Under the pieces are notes generated by a model. That model made no database searches. It worked only from the letters and a program-made list of their open reading frames with translations, and had not been told where the DNA came from. 59,684 bases of DNA from Nitrospirota bacterium (lineage in GTDB: Bacteria > Nitrospirota > Thermodesulfovibrionia > Thermodesulfovibrionales > UBA6898). A program made the position numbers and the translations under genes. Below are positions 7,608 to 14,707 of the stretch, in pieces (the first letter of the stretch is position 1; every line of letters begins with the position of its first letter). Location: NCBI GenBank assembly GCA_016215155.1, contig JACRLQ010000085.1, positions 1-59,684 on the forward strand, read 5' to 3'.

Positions 7608-7614
7608 CGAGCCT
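7540..7614 (-). tRNA. tRNA-Val (GAC)
   Basis: A complete 75-nt cloverleaf on the minus strand: acceptor AGGCTCG/CGGGCCT (one G-U), anticodon stem CTACC/GGTAG with loop TTGACAC (anticodon GAC), T arm CCCGG-TTCGAAA-CCGGG, discriminator A and encoded CCA. Confidence 0.96.
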
Positions 7615-7634
7615 GTCGATCGAAGAAGCTTTAT

Positions 7635-7664
7635 AAAATAACATGTTTAGGTCGATCGTTTCAA
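7635..7664 (-). promoter_or_regulatory. Promoter of tRNA-Val
   Basis: On the minus strand TTGAAA (7664-7659), an 18-nt spacer and TATTTT (7640-7635) lie about 20 nt upstream of the mature tRNA end and 15 nt downstream of the moeA stop. Confidence 0.4.
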
Positions 7665-7678
7665 CCCAGCGCAAGGCA

Positions 7679-8935
7679 TTAAAAAAGCCTCACCTCGACA
7701 ACCCCGCCTTTTTCTATCCCGTTGCTGTGCATGGGGATGATGAACGTCCCGTCGGCCTTAACAAGAGTGCTGATAAGCCCTGATTTCGACATTCCCGGGA
7801 TGGCCCAGAGACCGTCCTCCCTTTCTTCGATTATCACTCGGATATGTTCCTCACGGCCCTGGGGAGAAGAAATGTTGCGCGACACTTTTGCCTTAACGAC
7901 CATATGTCTGTATTGAGGGAACCTCTCGGCAACTCCGCATAGTCTTCCCAGTAACGGCCTGATAAAGATCTGAAAACATATGCTGACCGCGGCCGGATGC
8001 CCGGGCAAACCAAAGACCGGGACCCCGTCGATAACGCCTCCTATCAGGGGTTTGCCGGGCTTAAGTGAGACCCCGTGAAAAAGGACCCCCGGATTTCCCA
8101 GGTCGCTTATTATCCCCGCGACCATGTCCTTCGTGCCGACGGAGGTGCCTCCTGATATGAGGACCATGGCGGAGTCTTTTATCGATCCGGCGATCGCGCC
8201 CCGAAGGTCGTCATAGCTGTCCCTGAAGATGCCCTTTCTTACGGCGTCACCTCCTGATTCCGTGATCATGCCCTTAAGCACATATGAATTAATGTCCCGC
8301 ACCTGGCCGAAGGCCGGAGTGGCCCCGGCCTCGACGATCTCGTCACCGGTAGAAATGATGGAGACCACGGGCCTTTTATATATGTCGATCCGGGTGACAC
8401 CCATACCGGCACAGGCCCCTATGTCCTGCGGCCTCATCCTATGACCCTTGTCCAGCACGGTCTCCCCCGCCTTGATATCCTCACCCCTCTGGACGACGTT
8501 TTCCCCCGGGCCGACAGGTTTCATTATCTCGACCATAGTGTCATCAACTGTCTGGACATGCTCGAACATCACGACGGAGTCCGCCCCCCCGGGGAGCATT
8601 CCGCCGGTGGGGATCTTTGAGGCAAAGCCCTTCTTAAGAACAAAGTCCGCCTCGCGGCCCATGAGTATCTCTTCCGAGAGGCCGAGATATGCGGGCATGG
8701 TCTCCGCGGCGCTGAAGGTGTCACCGGACCGTACCGCGTAGCCGTCGACGGTCGACCTCGGAAAATGGGGAAGATCATGGGCGGCCTTTATCTCGCGGGC
8801 GCAGATCCTGTGCAGCGCATCGTCGATACCGACGGTCTCGACACAGGGTTCTTTATCGGGAAGGCCGCCCGACATACGCCGGACCGCTTCCTCGACTGTT
8901 ATGCTTTCTTTACGCCCGAGCATGTCTTTTGTCAT
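7679..8935 (-). CDS. moeA: Molybdopterin molybdotransferase MoeA
   Basis: Inserts molybdate into adenylylated molybdopterin, the last common step of molybdenum-cofactor synthesis in the cytoplasm. The 418-aa protein has the usual family length. Landmarks in order: the N-terminal MoeA signature FPRSTVDGYAVR, the MoCF-binding segment STGDEI, GGTSVGTKDMV, the GVSLKPGKP loop and LPGHPAAV, then the C-terminal beta domain. It is a single gene on the minus strand, followed by tRNA-Val. The start has no strong ribosome site; the ATG four codons downstream is an alternative. Its presence implies molybdo- or tungsto-enzymes elsewhere in the genome. Confidence 0.95.
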   Translation of the reverse strand: MTKDMLGRKESITVEEAVRRMSGGLPDKEPCVETVGIDDALHRICAREIKAAHDLPHFPRSTVDGYAVRSGDTFSAAETMPAYLGLSEEILMGREADFVLKKGFASKIPTGGMLPGGADSVVMFEHVQTVDDTMVEIMKPVGPGENVVQRGEDIKAGETVLDKGHRMRPQDIGACAGMGVTRIDIYKRPVVSIISTGDEIVEAGATPAFGQVRDINSYVLKGMITESGGDAVRKGIFRDSYDDLRGAIAGSIKDSAMVLISGGTSVGTKDMVAGIISDLGNPGVLFHGVSLKPGKPLIGGVIDGVPVFGLPGHPAAVSICFQIFIRPLLGRLCGVAERFPQYRHMVVKAKVSRNISSPQGREEHIRVIIEEREDGLWAIPGMSKSGLISTLVKADGTFIIPMHSNGIEKGGVVEVRLF

Positions 8936-8976
8936 AGGCTATTATAAAAGTTTATCGGTCTTAAGTGGGGGGATAA

Positions 8977-9025
8977 AGAAAGGCCCCGGATCTTCCCGTC
9001 CATGCGATGGAAAGATCCGGGGCCT
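8977..9025 (-). terminator. Terminator of the cytochrome operon
   Basis: AGGCCCCGGATCTT (8981-8994) is complementary to AAGATCCGGGGCCT (9012-9025) across a 17-nt loop. On the minus strand the hairpin is followed by TTCTTT and lies about 30 nt behind the last cytochrome gene. Confidence 0.8.
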
Positions 9026-9057
9026 GATTATAAGGCTAATGCTGGCTCTTCAGGCGG

Positions 9058-10926
9058 TTATGGACGGCCTCCGCCGGCGCCGAGAATATATGCCTTGGCC
9101 CCGGCCTGATACGGCTTCCCGGCGTGAGTCGCGGAATCGAGGGTAGCGGCGACCGAGTTGTTCAATATATTGTCATCGAGCCAGTCGATGGAATCATATA
9201 TCAGCTTCTTGACATAGTAACGGTTATGAACAAATGCTCCGGGGTCGTGTTCGATGAGGTTGAAATTAAACGCGGCGCCCATGTTGTTCTTGCCTGTCGT
9301 GTTTCCGGTAATGTCCGCGTCGAACGGTGAGAGCCAATTGATGACTGCGTTCGTCCTGGCGGTATTCCCGGCGCTCTTGAAGAAATACGGGTTCGAATCC
9401 GCCCAGAAGTACCCGCGCTGTTTCAACTGCGCGTCGAAGGCCTCCATGGCCTCGGCAAGCAGGGTCTTCTGTTCCTCGAATTCGGCGACGGTAAGCGCGT
9501 ATGCGCCCCTGTGACAGGTGGCGCAGAGGGTACTCCTGATGTCCGTCACCCTTGTGATTTTCAAAGGATGATCAGGGTCGTTCCGCTCGACCGCCAGCGG
9601 CAGGAATGTATGCTTTTCGCTGTTGATGTTGAATGACATGTGACAGCTTATGCAGGGTCCCTGCTTGCCTGTCAGGGCGCCGGTGCCGGCTATTCCCTCG
9701 ACCGCGTCTATGCTGGCCCAACTGCCTTCCCGGCCTATCTTGTCGTGAAGGAAAAATGGGACGTTGTCATAGTTTATGCCTGTAAATTCATAGCCGGTGG
9801 TCCCGAAGAGCGTGCCGCCCGCGCTGAGGTAGTGGGAATTAATAAAGCCGATGCTGCCCCAGTTGCCTGTCTTCGCCGTGATCGACCCGCCGCTTTCGCG
9901 GCCGACATGGCAGACAAGACAGAGGTTCGAGTTCCCCATATCGTCATAGCGGATGATTGCGCCGTCGGCATAGGTCTCGGCCACTCTGCCGGGGTTTCTG
10001 AGACCGCCCTTATTGTTGCTGTGGCAGCCGTTGCACTGGAGCATCTGGGGCCTAAAGTTGGCATCAGGGGCGATGGGCCCGACAAACTTGGACGGATCGA
10101 CACTGCTTCCGGCGGCCCTGAGAAAGTCCAGGTATGCGATGACGCCCGTGGTAGTGTGGCAACGCTGGCATGAGGCGCGGCTCGAGATCGACCAGTTATA
10201 GTGGGCCCATGCCCCCGCGGCCGTCTTTTCGGCATGTCGCGACAACGACCACTGGCGGTTGATCACCGCGCTGGCCGAATGCGGGTTATGGCAGATAGTG
10301 CATGGGCTGTCGGCAAGCGGATTGAGCGCGTAGCCCGTGATGTCCTTTGTGTTGGCATCAGAGCCGGAGGTCCCCCAAAAGCCCGGGGTCCCCAGATGAG
10401 TATCCAGGATGCGCCTGCCTGTGCCGCTATGAAACGGGGTGATCTCTCCTCCGAGCGCGCCAGGGAGCTGATGACACCTTGTGCAGACGTTGAATTGGGC
10501 CGAACCGTTGTCCGAGGCCGCGACGCGGTATTTGTCGATCGGCCCGAGTCCGAAGTGGTTTCCGCCGTTACCGTGACAGATTTCACAGCCGTTGACCGGG
10601 CGGGGGTCCCAGTTGCCGCCGATCACTCCGGCAAGCCTTACGCCGTCGCCATTGGGGTCATGACAGTTCCGGCACGGTTCCTCACCGCCAATCTCGCCGA
10701 CAGAGGCGAGAGACGGAGTCCCATTGAGGTTGGCATGGCCGCCGACCTCCCATTCGAGCTTCTGGTTCGGATGGCAGTTGATGCATGCGTCGGCCCCGGC
10801 AAGCTGGGCCGGCGCCACGGTTATCTGGGCCGCCCCTTCTTTATTGCCTGAACCGCAGCCTATCAAGACGGGTATTAACAATAGCATTAAGGCGAGAAGA
10901 CTTCCTGACCTGAATCGTTTTGACAT
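9058..10926 (-). CDS. Ten-heme outer-membrane lipoprotein cytochrome c
   Basis: A 622-aa multiheme cytochrome. A signal peptide ends in lipobox LIGC (Cys24), so the mature protein should be lipid-anchored. I count ten CxxCH motifs (CINCH, CRNCH, CEICH, CTRCH, CTICH, CQRCH, CNGCH, CLVCH, CISCH, CATCH), spread over most of the chain. AAGGAGG lies 9 nt before the ATG. It is the last gene of a minus-strand operon with a porin and a nine-heme cytochrome, an arrangement matching porin-cytochrome conduits such as Geobacter OmbB-OmaB-OmcB, in which the lipoprotein faces the cell exterior. The conduit role is inferred from gene order and heme content; I cannot name a closer family from sequence alone. 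Confidence 0.88.
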   Translation of the reverse strand: MSKRFRSGSLLALMLLLIPVLIGCGSGNKEGAAQITVAPAQLAGADACINCHPNQKLEWEVGGHANLNGTPSLASVGEIGGEEPCRNCHDPNGDGVRLAGVIGGNWDPRPVNGCEICHGNGGNHFGLGPIDKYRVAASDNGSAQFNVCTRCHQLPGALGGEITPFHSGTGRRILDTHLGTPGFWGTSGSDANTKDITGYALNPLADSPCTICHNPHSASAVINRQWSLSRHAEKTAAGAWAHYNWSISSRASCQRCHTTTGVIAYLDFLRAAGSSVDPSKFVGPIAPDANFRPQMLQCNGCHSNNKGGLRNPGRVAETYADGAIIRYDDMGNSNLCLVCHVGRESGGSITAKTGNWGSIGFINSHYLSAGGTLFGTTGYEFTGINYDNVPFFLHDKIGREGSWASIDAVEGIAGTGALTGKQGPCISCHMSFNINSEKHTFLPLAVERNDPDHPLKITRVTDIRSTLCATCHRGAYALTVAEFEEQKTLLAEAMEAFDAQLKQRGYFWADSNPYFFKSAGNTARTNAVINWLSPFDADITGNTTGKNNMGAAFNFNLIEHDPGAFVHNRYYVKKLIYDSIDWLDDNILNNSVAATLDSATHAGKPYQAGAKAYILGAGGGRP

Positions 10927-10946
10927 GATAATTTATCCTCCTTATT

Positions 10947-11714
10947 TTATTGTAAATGACATTTAACGCAGGTCCTGTTATTACCGGCGTTCTTTAGACG
11001 GCCTGAGATCTTCGACCAGTTCCTCGGGTGAGGGTTGACCTTTAGCCCGCTGATGGCGCTGTGGCACTTCAGGCAGACGTCGCCGTCGGCATGACAGCTC
11101 TGGCAGGACGCAAGGTTCTTCCTCGCCTCCCGCGCATGCGCCCCCGACCACTGATTTTTGGGCAGCATGCCGTTTGGATGGCAGGTCTGGCACATAAGCG
11201 GAGTAAAGAGCGCATGGGTGGGGCCGCCCAGCTTCAGGTCGAGGTCCGTCCATCCCCTTCTGTGGGATTCCAGCCTGAGGTCATTTCTGTTGAATTTGTC
11301 ATGACACTGGGCGCAGAACTTTTCGGAGTCATGGCAGCGGTAACATGACCGGGGTGACTCTTTTGCCTTAATCGGATGGAGTTCCCTGAAGTCCGACCTG
11401 TGGCTCTTGGGCATGTAGTCAACTCCGGAGTTTGACACGTGAAGGTCCTGGTCGATGCCGCCGCCCTTATGGCAGTCAAGACAGAACGACTGCTGATGGC
11501 AGTCCGCGCAGTTGTTCGGCAGTTTATGCTTGTAAAGCTTGTGTTCTTTCATCCAGAATTCGCCGTGATTGGGTTCGACGTTGTTGCCGATATGGCATTC
11601 GTTACAGTACTTGATCTCCATGGAGGTCCCGTAGTCGGTATGGGTCGTCACGGACCATGCGATGGGACTCAGCACTAATAATATTATTATGGTTAGTGTT
11701 AGTTTTCTTATCAC
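10947..11714 (-). CDS. Nine-heme periplasmic cytochrome c
   Basis: A 255-aa exported cytochrome with a signal peptide (about residues 1-21) and nine CxxCH motifs (CNECH, CADCH, CLDCH, CYRCH, CAQCH, CQTCH, CQSCH, CLKCH, CVKCH), roughly one heme per 28 residues. The start is GTG, five to six nt after a strong GGAGGG. Only 14 nt separate it from the porin upstream and 20 nt from the ten-heme lipoprotein downstream. In known porin-cytochrome conduits the small multiheme protein sits inside the barrel or on its periplasmic face and passes electrons to the outer lipoprotein; that role is inferred here. Confidence 0.88.
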   Translation of the reverse strand: MIRKLTLTIIILLVLSPIAWSVTTHTDYGTSMEIKYCNECHIGNNVEPNHGEFWMKEHKLYKHKLPNNCADCHQQSFCLDCHKGGGIDQDLHVSNSGVDYMPKSHRSDFRELHPIKAKESPRSCYRCHDSEKFCAQCHDKFNRNDLRLESHRRGWTDLDLKLGGPTHALFTPLMCQTCHPNGMLPKNQWSGAHAREARKNLASCQSCHADGDVCLKCHSAISGLKVNPHPRNWSKISGRLKNAGNNRTCVKCHLQ

Positions 11715-11728
11715 AATTCCCTCCTTTC

Positions 11729-12952
11729 CTATAGGTTCCAGTCCAGCGTTAACCGTCCGAGCGTCCGGTGGCTGAAGGTCTCATTTGCGTTGGTCTCAAC
11801 CCGGCCGGTCACGGTAAGGTTCTTCATTGCGGTCCACTTGCCGGCGAACCAATAGCGCTGGGCAGACCTGTTGCCGCTGTCATCAGGACGCTGATAGGCA
11901 TTATGCTGGGCCCCCGCGGCGAGCGCGACCTTTTTGCTGATCTTATAGTCGGCCAGCAGTTCAAACCCAAGGTCACGGTCTTCATATGAGTTGCGGTAAT
12001 CGACCGAGGCGCTTACGCTGAGTTTGTCATCAGGAAATACGCGCGCGCCCAGCACAAAGACATCTGCATTACTGCTGTCCTCATATGACTGCCGCTTGTA
12101 CTCCCCAAAAAGTGATACAGGCGCCTTTGGAAGGCTGTATTCAGCCCTAAGGAGGTATTCACTGAACTTGTCGACCGCAAATACACTGAATATCGATGTT
12201 GAATCGAATGTCGGGTAAGAGCGGTAGAATTCTCCCTTGAGCATAAGGTTGCTCACGGGAAAGACGTTGATGCCGACCTGCGCCTCGTCAACGGCCTTTG
12301 ACAGCCGGTCATACTTGATTTCCGCGTACGGGCTGATCCACTTGTAGATATATTTTGCGTTCAGGCCGAATTCCTCGCGGGAGAGGTCCGAATGGTCGTA
12401 TTTTCTGACATAACTTACTCCGAGCTGGGTGTTTTTTACGTCATGGAGATGGACATCCATCCCGACGAAGTAATTTCCCTCCCTGCTTGATTCGGAGTCG
12501 AGGCTATAGACAATGTCCCTCCCGGCGGTCACGGTCACTCCAAGAGGACCGATCTTGCTGACGTTGATCGTCGCCCCGTCCATCAGGGACGAACCCGCGG
12601 AGAGGTTTACAAACTGTCTGCCGAGTCTCATGGACAGCTGCTCGATCGGGGTATAATCAAGATACAGATAATAGAGCCTGCCGTTGAAGTCCTGGTCACG
12701 GACCTTTCCTCCGGATAGGTCATCCCATATCCTTCCGAACCCCGCGGCAGAGAACTTTTTACCCTCCGGCTTGTAGCTGAATCTCAAATACTGGGCCACT
12801 ATGGACTGACTTCCTCCGAGGAGGTCATCGCCAAACAGGAACTGTGTTGATGTGGTAACTTCCACGGGCGCCGCATATACGCCTTCAGCAGTGAAAACAA
12901 ACGCCGTCAAAACAATGGTGATACAGACTGCCCATCGACGCATTCCCTTCAT
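11729..12952 (-). CDS. Outer-membrane beta-barrel porin of a cytochrome conduit
   Basis: A 407-aa exported protein with a signal peptide ending near residue 27 (VYAA) and a body of alternating hydrophobic/polar strands with aromatic girdle residues and many short turns, ending in LDWNL. It has no catalytic motif. The pattern fits a transmembrane beta barrel of about 20 strands by eye. AAGGAGAG precedes the ATG. Placed directly upstream of nine-heme and ten-heme cytochrome genes, it is most simply the barrel that holds them in the outer membrane. Sequence similarity to named conduit porins cannot be judged without a search. Confidence 0.75.
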   Translation of the reverse strand: MKGMRRWAVCITIVLTAFVFTAEGVYAAPVEVTTSTQFLFGDDLLGGSQSIVAQYLRFSYKPEGKKFSAAGFGRIWDDLSGGKVRDQDFNGRLYYLYLDYTPIEQLSMRLGRQFVNLSAGSSLMDGATINVSKIGPLGVTVTAGRDIVYSLDSESSREGNYFVGMDVHLHDVKNTQLGVSYVRKYDHSDLSREEFGLNAKYIYKWISPYAEIKYDRLSKAVDEAQVGINVFPVSNLMLKGEFYRSYPTFDSTSIFSVFAVDKFSEYLLRAEYSLPKAPVSLFGEYKRQSYEDSSNADVFVLGARVFPDDKLSVSASVDYRNSYEDRDLGFELLADYKISKKVALAAGAQHNAYQRPDDSGNRSAQRYWFAGKWTAMKNLTVTGRVETNANETFSHRTLGRLTLDWNL

Positions 12953-13024
12953 GTATCTCTCCTTTCTCTTTCAGTTGTCAACTTTTTCTCCCCCTTTTCT
13001 TTTGTGTGAGTCAGGTGTGAGCTG

Positions 13025-13369
13025 CTATTGCTTTTTTAGCGAACCTATATATGCTATAAGGTCCAGCATCTCCTGAGAATTCGGGTCCAGCGGTCTGCCG
13101 TGCATCGCCTTTTCGATGAAGATGTTTATCGCGTCTTCGATCTTATTGTACTTCTTCCCCATCAGCTTCCATTCCTTTTTTTCGAGGCTTTCTTCGAGCC
13201 CCCTGCCGTTTGGATGACAAAAGTTACAGCTGTTGCCGGTCGTCGATCCGCTCAGCTTTGCGTCGCTGAAGAGGACCTTTCCTCTTTCGGCGTTGCCGGC
13301 CGCCGCCGCAATCGAAACCATAAAAAAAACGGCTACAATAGAATAAAACGCGCATTTTGCTGCTTTCAT
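13025..13369 (-). CDS. Mono-heme cytochrome c, second of a tandem pair
   Basis: A 114-aa secreted protein: signal peptide to about residue 23 (SIAAAAG), a single CNFCH heme site and a C-terminal LDLIAYIGSL helix typical of class I cytochromes c. The residue MHGRP carries a Met that may be the distal axial ligand. AAAGGAGG is 8 nt before the ATG. It is a close paralogue of the gene just upstream (13475-13819), sharing nearly the whole mature sequence (for example KKEWKLMGKKY and IEDAINIFIEKAMHGRPL). It probably shuttles electrons in the periplasm to the nine-heme protein; this is inference. Confidence 0.88.
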   Translation of the reverse strand: MKAAKCAFYSIVAVFFMVSIAAAAGNAERGKVLFSDAKLSGSTTGNSCNFCHPNGRGLEESLEKKEWKLMGKKYNKIEDAINIFIEKAMHGRPLDPNSQEMLDLIAYIGSLKKQ

Positions 13370-13474
13370 CTGGTCGAGCCTCCTTTGACGTCATTGCGAT
13401 AATTTTTAAATCATATCGCTAAATTAATGACATGTCTACTATTAATTCTAAAATTACCGGCCCTGCCGTAAATT

Positions 13475-13819
13475 CTAATCCCTATGAAGCGAGCTGATAT
13501 AAGCTATAAGATCCAGCATTTCCTGGGAATTCGGGGCCAGAGGTCTGCCATGCATCGCTTTTTCGATAAAGATATTTATCGCGTCTTCGATTTTATAATA
13601 TTTTTTCCCCATCAGCTTCCATTCTTTCTTATCTATGGCCTCTTCGAGTCCCCTCCCGTTGCGATGACAGTAGCCGCAGCTGAATCCCGTTTTTGACCCG
13701 CTTAGTTTCGGGTCATTAAAGAGCGCTTTTCCTCTTTCGACATTTCCGGCGGCGTCCGCGAGCGAGATCACAAAAAAAACGGCCAAAAAAGTATATATTC
13801 CGCGTCTCGCCGCTCTCAT
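13475..13819 (-). CDS. Mono-heme cytochrome c, first of a tandem pair
   Basis: A 114-aa secreted cytochrome with one CGYCH heme site, otherwise very like its neighbour at 13025-13369. The frame is open up to an ATG at 13864 (129 aa), but I choose the ATG at 13819: it aligns with the start of the paralogue, gives a clean signal peptide, and has GAGGCGGG just upstream. It is the first gene of the operon. Differences are concentrated in the signal peptide and around the heme site (HRNG versus HPNG). Confidence 0.85.
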   Translation of the reverse strand: MRAARRGIYTFLAVFFVISLADAAGNVERGKALFNDPKLSGSKTGFSCGYCHRNGRGLEEAIDKKEWKLMGKKYYKIEDAINIFIEKAMHGRPLAPNSQEMLDLIAYISSLHRD

Positions 13820-13864
13820 CCGGGCCGGCCCGCCTCTAATGTCATTTTGATAATTATCAACCAT

Positions 13865-14285
13865 ATCTCCGCCCTGAAAACATCCCCCCTTTCAAAGTGT
13901 CTTTGTGCCAGGAAAATTCCTGTATAAATACCCGGTAAAAATATCCGGACTGCCAAAGGTCATATACGTCTAACTTTATTCCAAATTACTCTGTTTTGCA
14001 ACAATTTTTTACAATTATTCGCTATTTTTTCCGTTTGTCTAAATTATGAATAGGTCCCTTCAGGGGAGATGAAACCATGACAAAGCTCTCCGTCCGTAGG
14101 CCATGCTCAAAATGTCCGCCTTAAATAAATAATACAGAAAAAAACTTGTTATATCAAAAAGTTGCGCTTTGCCGGTAATGTAAGTTAGAATAATCTGTTC
14201 AGTGAGTGAACGCACTTCATTTGCTGCCTATCCTGTAGTGGCCATGGTCACGAACCGGCGGTAGCCTGCCCTGAAACCTATCCGT
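13865..14285. other. Divergent control region between cytochrome operon and EPS regulator
   Basis: About 420 nt without a gene. It must contain the leftward promoter of the cytochrome operon and the rightward one of the polysaccharide locus. An inverted repeat CAGGAA-AA-TTCCTG lies at 13909-13922, about 90 nt upstream of the first cytochrome start. I looked for riboswitch-like conserved cores and saw none I could defend. Confidence 0.5.
14162..14191 (+). promoter_or_regulatory. Candidate promoter of the polysaccharide locus
   Basis: TTGCGC (14162-14167), 18-nt spacer, TAGAAT (14186-14191), about 95 nt upstream of the regulator start. It is a motif match only. Confidence 0.35.
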
Positions 14286-14636
14286 ATGGACGAGTATCAG
14301 TTCAAAACTCTCTGTGAACTTGCCAGAGACAACACCTTGTCCCAGAGGGACCTCTCAAAGAAGATGGGGCTCAGTCTGGGCAGGATCAATTACATCATAG
14401 GCGCCCTGATCGATAAAGGCCTGATAAAGGCGGAACGCTTCAGAAATTCAAGAAAAAAACTCGGGTATATGTACATCCTCACTCCGGACGGGGTCAACGA
14501 AAAGTTCAGACAGACAAACGCCTTCATTCGACGCAAGACGGTTGAATATGAGGAACTCAGGCAGGAGATAGAGGTCCTTAAACGCGAGGACGAGCTGATG
14601 CGCCGGCGCATTTATGCCGTGGGCGAGGGTGAATGA
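14286..14636 (+). CDS. MarR-family EPS-associated transcriptional regulator
   Basis: A 116-aa protein with a winged helix-turn-helix (TLSQRDLSKKMGLSLGRINY as the recognition region, then a wing containing YMYILTPDG) and a C-terminal coiled coil of charged residues (about 84-110). It matches the small MarR-like regulators typically found at the head of exopolysaccharide loci. It is the first gene of the 43-kb plus-strand locus, 71 nt ahead of the first biosynthetic gene, and is likely to control it. No clear ribosome site precedes the ATG. Confidence 0.85.
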   Translation: MDEYQFKTLCELARDNTLSQRDLSKKMGLSLGRINYIIGALIDKGLIKAERFRNSRKKLGYMYILTPDGVNEKFRQTNAFIRRKTVEYEELRQEIEVLKREDELMRRRIYAVGEGE

Positions 14637-14707
14637 AGGTCCGGACAAAGCCGCAGTTGAACACATAATGTACGAATTATAAAAATAAAACAAAAGGTGG
14701 TAAAAGC

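Noticed and set aside
14041-14285. Riboswitch ahead of the EPS regulator (for example c-di-GMP class)
   Set aside because: I could not align the conserved core of any class, so only an unannotated leader is supported.
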